From: Purpureocillium takamizusanense
Taxonomy: Eukaryota > Ascomycota > Sordariomycetes > Hypocreales > Ophiocordycipitaceae
DNA: 64,000 bases
NCBI RefSeq assembly: GCF_022605165.1
Contig: NC_063075.1
Span: 620,001 to 684,000, forward strand
Reading direction: 5' to 3'
The position numbers and the translations under genes were made by a program. This document shows positions 1 through 9,800 of the stretch, piece by piece (position 1 is the first letter of the stretch; the number at the start of each line of letters is the position of its first letter). The notes beneath the pieces were generated by a model. That model did not search any database. It worked only from the letters and a program-made list of their open reading frames with translations, and was not told the DNA's origin.

Positions 1-1506
1 TCAGGGAAGGCAGTATGTGTTCTTGGGTTCCCTTATGCAGGCTGCGATATGCTAACGGTTATGTCAGGATACGTTCTTCCCAATGACGATGTAGGTCAAA
101 CATCTTTTGTTGCGAGGATATGCAGATGTTGCTAAAGCAGTCGCAGGTAGAAAATGAGCGATTGGGTGTGTATCACGGAGGCACGCGCTTGGGAACGAAC
201 GACCTTCTAAACTCTCACAGATCTGCAGCACCACCTCTGCACCCTAACGCTTGGGGGGAAGTTGTTCATCTGCCCAGCAGGCACGGGCGAGCCTCTTGGG
301 AGGGTCCTTGACGCCGGCACAGGGACGGGCATCTGGGCCATAGATTTTGGTAGGTGGCCGTGACCTCGACAGACACAACTTCAGTCACTGACTCAATGCA
401 CTAGCTGATGAGCACCCTGAGATCCATGTGAGCGATTTGACACCCTTGTCACCGCTGATGCGACGCAGAGTCTCATGCTGTGTAGGTCACAGGCGTCGAC
501 CTGAGTCCAATACAACCGTCGTTGTATGCGATACTCCCCCTTCCTTTGAGAGGAGAGAAGACCACCGCTGACAGTGATGCAGCGTGCCCCCGAACGTGAC
601 GTTTTATATTGACGATCTCGAGGACACGTGGACGTTCCAATACAAGTTTGACTTTATCTACTCTCGCATGCTCACGGCCTCCATCTCGGACTGGCCCAAG
701 TTCCTGCAACAAAGCTACGAGTATGTGTTTCGCGATAAGAGGGGTTGTCTGTTCATTTGTATCATGGTCACTGGCCGACGGACTTGCTGACTGAATTGAA
801 CAAGCAACCTGAACCCGGGAGGGTGGATTGAGCTGCTCGACGTGCACCTGAAGCTGCAGTCAGACGACAAGACAGTCCCGGCTGATTGCGCGCTAAAGCA
901 GTGGGGAGACTGGATGCTCGAGGCAGCAGCCAAGCTCAACCGACCGCTCGATAGCATGACATTTTACCAACAGCAACTGATCGACGTGGGGTTCACCAAC
1001 GTTACGGAGCGGATCTTCAAGTGGCCCACGAATTCGTGGCCGCGAGACGACCGACACAAGGAATTAGGTAGGCGTGTGTGCTGTTGCGTCTCCCTCCTCA
1101 TCATCATGTATGGCCTTTGTTCGCCACTCTTTTTCACAAAACAAACAAACAAACAAAGCAATTGAGCTAACGCGACCGGTCACCCACACACGGCTTGTAG
1201 GCATGTGGACGTTTGAGAACCTGGGCAATGGTCTTTCGGGATTGAGCATGGCACTGTTTACCCGCGCGCTGGGGTGGTCCCCCGAGGAGCTGGAAGTGTA
1301 TCTGACGGACGTCCGAAAGCAGATGAGGGACCGCAGCATCCACGGCTACTGGCCTCTGTGAGTTTTAGTGCCCTGACGCCTGCCCTGCCCTGTCCTGCCC
1401 TGCCCCGCCCTGCTTCAAACTGATATTTACTTGAGCTACGAGAAGCTGATGATTGTTGTTACCATGTAGATATGTCGTGTACGCTCAGAAGCCGGGGGGT
1501 TCATGA
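1..1506 (+). CDS. LaeA-like SAM-dependent methyltransferase (5' partial)
   Basis: The gene enters from before base 1, so its start is not in the window. Exons read by eye are up to 12, 68-90, 147-165, 221-349, 405-427, 486-523, 583-720, 805-1067, 1201-1357 and 1470-1506 (TGA). Every junction is GT-AG and the frame is kept. The joined protein shows the family landmarks in order: GRYVLPNDD, ERLDLQHHL, the SAM-binding motif I RVLDAGTGTGIWAIDF, VTGVDLSPIQPSFVPP, YIDDLEDTWTF and NLNPGGWIELLD, ending in YVVYAQKPGGS. This is the Methyltransf_23 / LaeA-like (TAM) family of cytosolic or nuclear methyltransferases, some of which act in secondary metabolism. The substrate of this copy cannot be told. 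It is unlikely to be LaeA itself, because fungi carry many such paralogues. Nine introns in about 1.5 kb, with exons as short as 19 nt, is dense. No frame break was seen. Confidence 0.85.
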
Positions 1507-2941
1507 CGGCTGAAAGGCTTGGCCGGCTTGCCCACGGCGCCGCCGTGGAGACGGTCTGGAGGTGACGGCGGCATTAGAACATGAAGTTGACGGACATGTG
1601 CATTTAACAAGGAAGGGCCTTGGTTATTGTTACAAGGAAAATTAACATAACATTTATGAAAATTCGATGACATGACCCAGAACGAGGCAAAACCAAGGAA
1701 CGCTCCTCGAGAGCAGCAATCGTCGCATGGCGCATTTTGTTCAATGCGCTCAGCGGGGGCGGCGGCGGCGGCGGTGCATTATGCCAACTCTTTCGTAACC
1801 CTTAACCCTTTGCCCCGCGGGAGCCACCACCACCACCTTCACCACCAAGACTACTACGTACCACCAACACGACGACCACCGTCGTCGTCGTCGTCGCGGT
1901 CCCGCTGCCTCTTATGCAATGCCCCTCTTTCCACCACTAAAGGCAGCGAGCAGGGGCCCACGATCCCTCCATTCACCATCCCTCCATGCACGCCCACGCA
2001 CACAGTCCCCCCGCCGCCGGCGCCACCCGTCCGTCCATGCGTAACTACCTAGCTCGTCGTCCGATACGCATCTACTAATTAACGTTACGACGTACGTACG
2101 TACGTACGTACGTACATGTGCGCAATGATGACTTATCTTTCTTTCTCTCTTCTTCTTCTTGTCTGCGGGCGCGGAGGATTGAGACCGGGACCCAAGTATA
2201 TATGTATGTATGCCAGCGGACGAACCCGAACTTGAACCCGCGGGGGAGGGGAGGGGAGGGGCACAGGGGTCGGTTCAATTGATAAATAGGTACGCACGTA
2301 CGTACGTACGTAGCATGGTCAGCTGGCTGGTTGGTTGGTTGGCTGGCTGGGAAGCGCGCCGCGCCGTGCCGTGCCGCAGCGCGTCGTGCCCCCACGCAGC
2401 TCGCCCCCCCCCCCCCCGGTCTGGGCTGGCTGGGAAGCGCGCGAGACAGCGGGTGGCATGACTGATGACTGCATATACTTCGTACGTAGTAGCGCATGCA
2501 AGTACCTACAGTATACGTGCTGTACGATAACGCGCGCACGTTACATACTTCGTGTCTCAGCCGATCTGCCTTTCCCCGGGTTTTGTTGTAACTAATCCTA
2601 GTACCTACGAATACGACAAGACGTCTGGCCCAGAGATCTGCGGCACCTTATCCTGATAAGTGCGTCCGTGGGTCACTGGGCCGAACAAGGGCAGTTACAT
2701 TGGTGGTGTAAGCGTTGCGTGTAACATATATACTTTCATGATATACCTTCATATATAGAGTGCCTTCCCAGCAGCAGACCAAGTCTTACGCCTTACCACA
2801 TGGCCACCCGAGGCTTTGAAAAAAAGAAAACAAATCACAAGACGCTCTCCCAAACGCCCTATAAACTCCCACTCGCTTTACCCGCATTTAAACTTGCGCC
2901 ATGTGCTCGACCTTTGTTTCTCCCCGCGCCCCGACGCCAGT
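1507..2941. other. intergenic region with simple repeats
   Basis: No gene is supported here. The stretch holds short-period repeats: interrupted CCG and GTC runs near 1759-1900, (ACGT)n near 2091-2115 and 2290-2312, TGGC/TTGG runs near 2325-2350 and a C run at 2404-2417. It separates the 3' end of the methyltransferase from the 3' end of the converging permease gene, so it should contain both terminators. None could be pinned down. Confidence 0.6.
2091..2115. repeat. (CGTA)n microsatellite
   Basis: About six tandem copies of the self-complementary tetramer CGTA. A shorter tract of the same unit lies at 2290-2312. Nearby DNA is also rich in the palindromes TACGTA and TACTTCGTA. Confidence 0.9.
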
Positions 2942-4615
2942 TCAGTTTCGCGGCCGGCTGTCCACGCGCTCGACCATGACCTCGTCAAACCCCTTCTCCT
3001 TTTCCGAGGCGGCCCCACCGCTCTGGCTGTCGAAGCGGTCGACCGACGTCGTCTTGAACTTGCGGGCGCTGACGCGGTTCTCAAACAAGACATCGAGCTC
3101 GCCATAGGTGCGACCCTTTGGCTCGGGCAGGCGGAAAAAGGTCCACACGGCGCAGACGAAGCACGTCCCCGCCCAGAAGAAGCCCGACTTGGCGCCCCAG
3201 TTCCAAGCCGTCGGGTTGAGCATGAGCGGCGTGATGATGTTGGTGGCGATGCCGACAATGTTGTACATGTTGCGCGCCAGCACGACCGACTTTGTCCGCA
3301 GGCGAGTCGACGTCAGCTCTGAAACGAGCGAGTAGCACACAGGGCCGACCGTGGCGTCATAGGTAAAGGTATAGACAAGGAGCAGCGATCCGATGGCCCA
3401 CTGAGCGGCAATGTTGTCGCGCCCGGCAAAGGCGGCGCACCCGATCGTGAGCAGCACAACGCACATGATGAGCTGGCCCCCGAGGTATAGCGTCCGACGG
3501 CCAAACCAGCGCATGAGGAACCAGGACGTCATGGTGCCGACGGCGCCCAACGCATACTGGCCGAGCGACATGCTAAACGAGTTCTCAACCGCCATGCCGG
3601 CCTGCTGATAGAAATACGTCGAGAAGCCCATAAAGGTCGAGCCGCATAGAGTCTGGATCATCCACACCGCGCAAACGATTTCGGTGCGGCGCAGGTTGGA
3701 GCCCTTGAAGAGGTCCGTGTACGAGATGCCCGACGTCATCTCCTTCTCCATCTCGTTGGTGTGCACCATCATCGACACCGTCTCGTCGGGCCGGAAGGGG
3801 ACGCCCGAGTTTCGCGTCGTGAGGCGGGCAAGAGACCGCTTCGCGTCGTCCAGCCGGCCGCGACGTACGAGCCACCACGGGGACTCGGGTGCCAGGTAAA
3901 TGCCAATAATCAGGGGCACCGGCCACATCCACTGCAGAGCAAAGGGAATCTTGTATCCCCACTTGTCGTCCCGAGCGAGCATGGCTCGCAGCACGCCAGA
4001 GGCGATGAACTGACCCATGACCCAGCACAGGTTGACATATGTCGTCAGGTAGGCACGAAGGTGGGTCGGGCACACCTCGGCCGCATATGTCGTCGTCAGA
4101 GTCTGGAAGACGCCCCAGGGGATCCCAATGAGGATCTCTCCGATGAGCAGTTGGACAAGGGTCTCGGAGAAGAAGATGATGAAGATGAAGCCGATGCAAC
4201 CGATGAGCGCGCCGATCATGGTCTTGCGGTAGCCGAAGCGGTCGGCGATGACGCCGTTGGCGAAGAGACCGAGGACTTGGCCGCACAACGCACCGTTGGA
4301 CAGTCCAGACTGCCAGGCGGCTGTGAGCTGGTACGTGCCGTCGGGTTGCTCGACGCCAAACTTGCGCTGGAAAGGGGGGTAAGCATAGAGGTTGTTGAGG
4401 ATGACAATGTCGAAGCCCTCCATGACGATGCATGTTGACAAGAAGATGGACCACAGGCAGGCCTTCTTGTACAGCTTGAGAGACTCGAGGAGCCCCATGC
4501 TGTGCTCGGCTTCGGTGGCCGCCGCCGCCTCGTGGACAGTCGATTCATCGACGGCGGTTCTGATGACGGACACTCGCCGGACGGCGAGGTCGTCGGTCGG
4601 GGTTGCAGGAGACAT
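2942..4615 (-). CDS. MFS alpha-glucoside (maltose-type) permease
   Basis: This is a 557-residue major facilitator superfamily sugar/H+ symporter of the MAL31/MAL61 alpha-glucoside permease type, placed in the plasma membrane and importing maltose-like sugars. The chosen ATG (4613-4615) has a good context (gtcaacATGtct) and sits just before the acidic N-terminal tail. In-frame codons continue upstream to 4768 but read as leader. Family signatures are visible: GEILIGIPWGVFQTLTTTYA in the fifth and sixth helices, AEVCPTHLRAYLTTYVNLCW, the PESPWWLVRRGR loop before the central domain, and the late PEPKGRTYGELDVLFE sugar-porter motif. About twelve hydrophobic helices are present and there are no introns. 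It is divergently transcribed from the alpha-glucosidase at 6784, across about 2.2 kb. Pairing transporter and hydrolase is the classical MAL arrangement in fungi, so joint induction by maltose is a reasonable inference. Exact substrate range is not certain. Confidence 0.9.
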   Translation of the reverse strand: MSPATPTDDLAVRRVSVIRTAVDESTVHEAAAATEAEHSMGLLESLKLYKKACLWSIFLSTCIVMEGFDIVILNNLYAYPPFQRKFGVEQPDGTYQLTAAWQSGLSNGALCGQVLGLFANGVIADRFGYRKTMIGALIGCIGFIFIIFFSETLVQLLIGEILIGIPWGVFQTLTTTYAAEVCPTHLRAYLTTYVNLCWVMGQFIASGVLRAMLARDDKWGYKIPFALQWMWPVPLIIGIYLAPESPWWLVRRGRLDDAKRSLARLTTRNSGVPFRPDETVSMMVHTNEMEKEMTSGISYTDLFKGSNLRRTEIVCAVWMIQTLCGSTFMGFSTYFYQQAGMAVENSFSMSLGQYALGAVGTMTSWFLMRWFGRRTLYLGGQLIMCVVLLTIGCAAFAGRDNIAAQWAIGSLLLVYTFTYDATVGPVCYSLVSELTSTRLRTKSVVLARNMYNIVGIATNIITPLMLNPTAWNWGAKSGFFWAGTCFVCAVWTFFRLPEPKGRTYGELDVLFENRVSARKFKTTSVDRFDSQSGGAASEKEKGFDEVMVERVDSRPRN

Positions 4616-6783
4616 GTTGACGGCAGCCGCTGGCCCTGGAATGGACGCAACGCAACGTTGGGGGTGGGGATGAAGAGATGGGACAAGACAAGACCAGAGT
4701 TGACGCAAGCCCGCGTGCGTTTGACTGGGGTATTTGCTTTCGCTGCCGATATCCGAGCGCCTGGTCACCGGAGATGAATACGCAAAGGCAAGGGGTATCG
4801 TGCCATCTTATACGAGTTGGACAAGGAGCGTGTCGAGACAGTGTCTTGTGCAAGTCGGGGGTCGCAGCAAGGAGTTTTGGCCGCTGCAGACGGCACCACC
4901 CTGCTGGGAGAGACAGGATCGAGACCAGCGTCGGCCACTAGTGGCAAGCCACCGGACCTCCGCAGAGAGGGCCTGTTGGGGCAACGGGTCCAATCACGAG
5001 GCAGCTCGGGTACCGGTTTGGGACGTCTTTGCGCGGCGAGGCCGTCGACTATGGCCAGGGATGGTGGTGGGCGTCGGCGGTCCAGGTCCAGCACACAGCA
5101 AGGACCTGGCAGGCGTCGCTGGTCTTCTTGGGGCTTGCTTGGGCTTGGCTCAAGAACCATACCATTGTACTACACTACACCACCCTCTTTCCCGCGCGGG
5201 TTGGTGTAGTGTGCTGGTGGTGGTGGTGGTGGTGGTGGTTCCGGCAACACCGCCAACGTCTCGTCGGCCCGGCATCGTCAGACTGACTGTTGGTTTGGCC
5301 GCTGGTCTCGCGCGTCCATGAAGTCATGGATGCCGCGCCGCGCAAGAGCTGCCAAGGACTCGTCAAGCCGCGGAACGGCCAAGACTGTGAGGAATTATCG
5401 GCCCATAGACCCCAGGCGCATAGCGAAGGATGGGCCCGCACGTGTCGCCGGCATTTGGCGCCGCTCTTCATGGCTAGCTTGGCCCCGGATTGCTGTCCCC
5501 CCGTGGGGTTGCTGATCAGGAGAGCGGTGGAGATGGCTACCGTCGAGGGACGCGATGGGCGCCGCCCCTTGTTCCTTGGATTTGGATACGTTTCTATCGG
5601 GCCGACACGCCTTGTCACGCGCGGGGTTGAGGCATTGCGTCTTGATGCGAGGAGGCGGCGCGGTCAACCGGGCTCCACGGCGGCATATGAGCTTTTTTCC
5701 ATTTGAGTTTTGACCACTGTTTGGGGGCCCCCATCTGATTACGGCCGCGGTTACGGTCATGTGAGCGAGTGCCGGTCCTGGCCGGTTCTCAATGCCGTGC
5801 CGTCCGGCGCTCGCCCCAGAGCCTGCCGGCGGACAGAAGACGCATAGTGCTTGGTTCCATGTCAGGGGCAAAGTCAATGTGCGCGTCAGGAACAGGACTG
5901 TCGTATATGCGTCGTCGGACCGAGCGTCACACCAACTCAACGGCCAGACTCTCGGGCACGGCGTCTGCGGCTGATGCAGGTTCGCGACGCAGAGAGCTGC
6001 ACAGCACCGGTTCGGATGATGCGATGGCGTCGAGGGATCAGCGTGCGTGCATGCATGGGTTCGTTCGACGAGGCTTGGAAGCGAGTCAAGCCAAAATCAA
6101 TGATGGAGGAAAACGGAGAAGCAATAAACGAGGAGGGTGAGGGGGTGGAGCATTCTTTGGCCAGCGTCGGGCCGAGATTGAACCAATCATGGGCGGCCCC
6201 AGTCCGTCGGCCCGGCAGAAGACGAATGGAAGGAAGGTGCTGCTGAGGTGGTCACCAACCAAACCAAGCCAACCCTCTAACTTAGTTATTCTGCTCTGCA
6301 CTGCACTGCACTTGCCCAGGTGAATTGCCGCTTCTGGATTTCGCCCGAGCAATTCACCCGCACAAGATGGCGTCGCACCATCCCCGGATTCTCCTCACGA
6401 CGCCAGTGCCGCCTTGGTAATTCTCCGCCTTGCCTTGTTGGCGCTCCCCAGGTTTCCGCCTTGCCCATGGGCTATCCTATCCGTTGGCCACCCGTTGTCG
6501 GCCCGGCAAGTCCATTGGCTCGTCCCGACACGACGGCGCGACCGGACGTCCCGGCGACTGGCCACGGTGAGCCCACGATAACCGTCTGCAGCTGCATCGT
6601 GACACGCCAGATGGAGATGGGGAGTCGGTGACTCCCACGCCGGTCCGTCCATCCTTCTCCACAGAAAGCCATGGCGAGGCCATTTAAGACGACTCGACTG
6701 CGGTGCCATGTTGGCTGGCCGTCGTCGACCGCTCCCTATCCTCGCGACGTAACCTCTGCCAGCCCCAAAACCTCGTCGTCGCC
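4616..6783. promoter_or_regulatory. shared divergent promoter of permease and alpha-glucosidase, with CreA-like sites
   Basis: This 2.2-kb gap lies between two divergent sugar genes and must contain both promoters. Matches to the CreA/Mig1 carbon-repression consensus SYGGRG are seen at 4664-4669 (GTGGGG), 4725-4730 (CTGGGG) and 5503-5508 (GTGGGG). Such six-base sites also occur by chance, so repression by glucose is inferred only. A weak TATA-like TTTAAG lies near 6683, about 100 bp before the alpha-glucosidase start. A (TGG)n tract lies at 5215-5239. No convincing gene occurs in the region. Confidence 0.4.
5215..5239. repeat. (TGG)n microsatellite
   Basis: Eight uninterrupted TGG units inside the divergent promoter region. 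Confidence 0.9.
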
Positions 6784-8580
6784 ATGACCGTCACCCCCCG
6801 TGAGAAGCAGTGGTGGAAGCAGGCCGTCATCTACCAAATCTACCCGGCGTCGTTTTGCGACTCCAACGGCGATGGCGTCGGAGACCTCCCCGGCATCACG
6901 TCCAAGCTCGACTACATAGCCAGCTTGGGCGTCAATGTCATCTGGATCTGCCCCATGTACGACAGCCCTCAGGTCGACATGGGCTATGATATTTCCAACT
7001 ATGAGGACGTCTACCGGCCCTACGGCACCCTCCAGGACATGGAGACGCTCATCAAGGAAACGCACGCCCGCGGCATGCGCATCATGCTCGACCTCGTCAT
7101 CAACCACACTTCGGACCAGCACGCCTGGTTCAAGGAGTCGCGCGCCAGCAAGGACAGCCCCAAGCGCGACTGGTACATCTGGAGGCCCGCCAAATACTCC
7201 CCCTCCGGCGAGCGTCTGCCCCCTAACAACTGGCGGTCCAACTTTGGCGGCGGCAGCGCCTGGGAGTGGGACGAGCTGACGCAAGAGTATTTCCTCCACC
7301 TCTTCGCCGTCGAACAGCCAGACCTCAACTGGGAGAACCCCGAGACCCGCAAAGCCATTTACGCCTCCTCCATGGAGTTTTGGCTCGACCGTGGTGTCGA
7401 CGGCTTCCGCGTCGACACGGTCAACATGTACAGCAAGCCGCCCACCCTGCCTAACGCGCCCATTGTCGACCCCGGGACGCCCTACCAGCCGGCTGGCTTG
7501 ATCTACTGCAATGGCCCTCGCATGCACGAGTTTCTGGGTGAAATGAATGCCATCCTCACCAAGTACGGCGCCATCACCGTCGGCGAGCTGCCTTGCACGC
7601 CCGACACGCAGCGCGTGCTGCGATACGTGAGCGCAAAGGCTAAACAGCTCAACATGGTCTTCCAGTTTGACGTTGTCGACGTCGGCGGCGGCACCACTCA
7701 TAGATTCGCCACGACGCCCAAGAACTTTGGGCTCCCTGACTTCAAGGCCGCCGTCGACCTGACGCAGGCTCTCATCCGCGGCAGTGATGGCTGGTCCACA
7801 GTCTTCCTTGAGAACCACGACCAGGCGAGATCGGTCAGCCGCTTCGCCGACGACCGCCCCGAGTACCGCGTCCGCAGCGCCAAGTTGCTGGCGCTGATGC
7901 AGGCGTGCCTGAGCGGCACGCAGTACGTCTACCAAGGCCAAGAGATTGGCCTCGTCAACGCCCCCAAGGACACCTATCCCGTGGAAAACTACCTGGACAT
8001 CGACAGCTCATTGTTCTACAAGATGGTCAAGGAGCGGTATGGTGCCGATAACAAGGCTGAGCTCGACAAGGCATTCGCCGCCATGCAGTACATGGCCAGG
8101 GATCACGCGCGCCTGCCCATGCCCTGGAACGGGAAGGGCAAGTACGGCGGCTTCTCCAAGGCGGCCGAGGCGGCCGGGAAGGACGTCAAGGAGCCGTGGA
8201 TGAAGCACCATCCGCTCAGCGGCGAGATCAACGTGGCGTCCCAGCTCGAGGACCCGGACAGCGTGTTGGCGTTTTGGCGCAAGATGCTACGCTTCCGCCA
8301 GGAGCACGCCGATTTGCTCGTCTACGGCGACTTCAAGGACCTGCGACCTCAAGACAAGGAGCTCTTCGTCTTTGTCAAGGAGCCGCTGCAGGGCGGCGAC
8401 AGGGTTCTCATCGTGCTGAATTTTGCCACGGAGGACAGGTCGTGGCAAGTGCCCAGTGCCGCAGAGTTCGGTCTCCCAGAGGCGCCTAAGCTGGTACCGA
8501 TCATGTCAACACATTCTGGAAAGGCTAGAGAGGGCGTGCTGGGGGCATTGGAGGGGCAAGTGTACTTGATCAGTTCCTAA
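6784..8580 (+). CDS. GH13 alpha-glucosidase (maltase / oligo-1,6-glucosidase type)
   Basis: A 598-residue intronless enzyme of glycoside hydrolase family 13 that releases glucose from the non-reducing end of maltose or isomaltose-type sugars. There is no signal peptide, so it should be cytosolic and act on sugar already imported. All four GH13 conserved regions are present: DLVINHTSDQH, GVDGFRVDTVN with the nucleophile Asp at about residue 211, GELPCTP with the acid/base Glu at about 268, and FLENHDQAR with the transition-state Asp at about 346. The N-terminal QWWKQAVIYQIYPASF and the late ARLPMPWNGKGKYGGF are typical of fungal maltases. The ATG at 6784 (cgccATGacc) is preferred over an in-frame ATG at 6703 because homologues begin just before the QWWK motif. 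It lies opposite the alpha-glucoside permease. Length is normal for the family and nothing is broken. Confidence 0.95.
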   Translation: MTVTPREKQWWKQAVIYQIYPASFCDSNGDGVGDLPGITSKLDYIASLGVNVIWICPMYDSPQVDMGYDISNYEDVYRPYGTLQDMETLIKETHARGMRIMLDLVINHTSDQHAWFKESRASKDSPKRDWYIWRPAKYSPSGERLPPNNWRSNFGGGSAWEWDELTQEYFLHLFAVEQPDLNWENPETRKAIYASSMEFWLDRGVDGFRVDTVNMYSKPPTLPNAPIVDPGTPYQPAGLIYCNGPRMHEFLGEMNAILTKYGAITVGELPCTPDTQRVLRYVSAKAKQLNMVFQFDVVDVGGGTTHRFATTPKNFGLPDFKAAVDLTQALIRGSDGWSTVFLENHDQARSVSRFADDRPEYRVRSAKLLALMQACLSGTQYVYQGQEIGLVNAPKDTYPVENYLDIDSSLFYKMVKERYGADNKAELDKAFAAMQYMARDHARLPMPWNGKGKYGGFSKAAEAAGKDVKEPWMKHHPLSGEINVASQLEDPDSVLAFWRKMLRFRQEHADLLVYGDFKDLRPQDKELFVFVKEPLQGGDRVLIVLNFATEDRSWQVPSAAEFGLPEAPKLVPIMSTHSGKAREGVLGALEGQVYLISS

Positions 8581-8810
8581 AGTAGACTGTGCGGTGGCCG
8601 GGTACGCGAAGCATTAGGACAGGATAGAGCCTCTCCAGCGAGACGTGCACTCCACTCATTCTCATGGTTTACATTATGCTGCGATTTGCCTCAAGTCGGT
8701 GCAGTGAAAGGTACAGCAATTAGGCGTGCTCGTTGACGAAGCACCACCGCCACGAGATTGCGGACACGGCGCGCGATGGTCATGTCCCACAACGCCCTCT
8801 CCCTCAACTG

Positions 8811-9115
8811 CCTGCTCGGCCCTGCCACACCGGAAACTCCCCTGACCCAGGCGGTCTAGGTAGATTCATGAGTGACCCGTGAGCACTTGGCTAGCGCCTG
8901 CCACCCGTTGGCAACGAGGCAGTCTCCTTCGTCTTCGCTGCACTGATGGAAACCGAGGGCGTGCCGCCTGCTCGGCCCCGCCACACGGGAAACTCCCCTG
9001 ACCCGGGCGGTCTAGGCGCATGAGTGACCTGTGAGCACTTGGCTCGCGCCTGCCAATCGTTGGCAACGAAGCAGTCCCCTTCTTCTTCGATGCACTAGTA
9101 GGAACCGAGTGCGTG
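8811..9115. repeat. tandem duplication, two ~150-bp copies
   Basis: Copy 1 (8811-8963) and copy 2 (8967-9115) align nearly end to end, with roughly 85-90% identity by eye, scattered substitutions and one short gap. Shared words include GGAAACTCCCCTGACCC, GTGAGCACTTGGCT and GTTGGCAACGA. On the minus strand each copy contains an open exon with conserved cysteines (see the CDS at 8856-9800), so this is an exon-scale duplication within a gene. Confidence 0.9.
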
Positions 9116-9800
9116 AAGGTCAGCTCCAACGGTTCAGTCCGTGGTCTTGCAGCCCAAGGAAAAAAGGACAGAAAGGAAAGAAGATGGGTACACAGTGGCA
9201 CGCGTTGTATTTCTTCCTTTCTATTTTCCCCCCTCCTTATAGAAAGACACAAAGGAGGTTTTTGGTGGGAAGAGAGAAAGGGGGGACGAAATGGATAGAG
9301 AGAGAGAGGGAGAGAGAGAGAGAGAGAGGGAGAGAGAGAGAGGGAGAGAGGGGGGGAGAAGTGACAGGGTGAATTACTCACAGGATAATCTCTGTCGCAG
9401 CCTAGGTTCTCGTACATATACGAGCAGCCTGACCACTCGGAGCCGTCTAAGCGTTGATATGTTCTCTCCTTGACGAGGAGGTAGCGGCAAGTCTGGTTTC
9501 CCTTTGTGCACCACTTCATGGGAGAGAAGAGCGGGGGGGGAGAAAGGCGGACGAGTCAGCGAAAAATGCCTTAAAAGAAGAAGAAGAAGATATAGATATA
9601 GAGGAGGAAAGGCGCATCTGACGACTGGGTTGGTGGGCGTGTATTGTTGCCGTGAGCGAAGAATAGGTGGGGAAGGGTGGGAGGGATGAAAGGAATCCTG
9701 TCCTTACTCCTTCGCCTCTGTTGTAATCTGTGCCTGGTAATCGCTTTGCTATTGATGCGGGCAGGAGCGCTGCGAGGGGGAGTAGGCACGCGATCTTCAT
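8856..9800 (-). CDS. small secreted cysteine-rich protein with a duplicated exon
   Basis: The family is not recognised. The model is exons 9708-9800, 9382-9513, 9029-9094 and 8856-8942 (TAG), all phase 0, giving 125 residues. Exon 1 encodes a signal peptide (MKIACLLPLAALLPASIA) followed by a KR pair. Exon 2 encodes a segment with Cys at WC, TC, GC and GC. Exons 3 and 4 encode near-identical units: C-I-E-E-E-G-D-C-F-V-A-N-D-W-Q-A-R-A-K-C-S and C-S-E-D-E-G-D-C-L-V-A-N-G-W-Q-A-L-A-K-C-S. The cysteine pattern C-x6-C-x11-C is kept in both. Ten cysteines in the predicted mature protein suggest disulfides. The donor after exon 3 (CAG|GTCACT) is weak, so one transcript may read on or use only one copy. 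Intron 2 (9095-9381) contains a long polypyrimidine/GA tract. The function could be effector-like or antimicrobial, but there is no evidence either way. Confidence 0.6.
9297..9357. repeat. (GA)n-rich microsatellite in intron 2
   Basis: An imperfect GA/GGGA tract on the plus strand, which reads as CT-rich in the direction of the secreted-protein gene and lies inside its second intron. Confidence 0.9.

Noticed and set aside
1796..1812. Telomere-like CCCTTAACCCTTT
   Set aside because: Fewer than two full TTAGGG-type units, and it lies in interior repeat-rich DNA rather than an array.
6736..7941. 401-codon open frame on the minus strand
   Set aside because: It is the antisense of the GH13 alpha-glucosidase, whose motifs are complete on the plus strand. 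The frame is open because of high GC at third positions.
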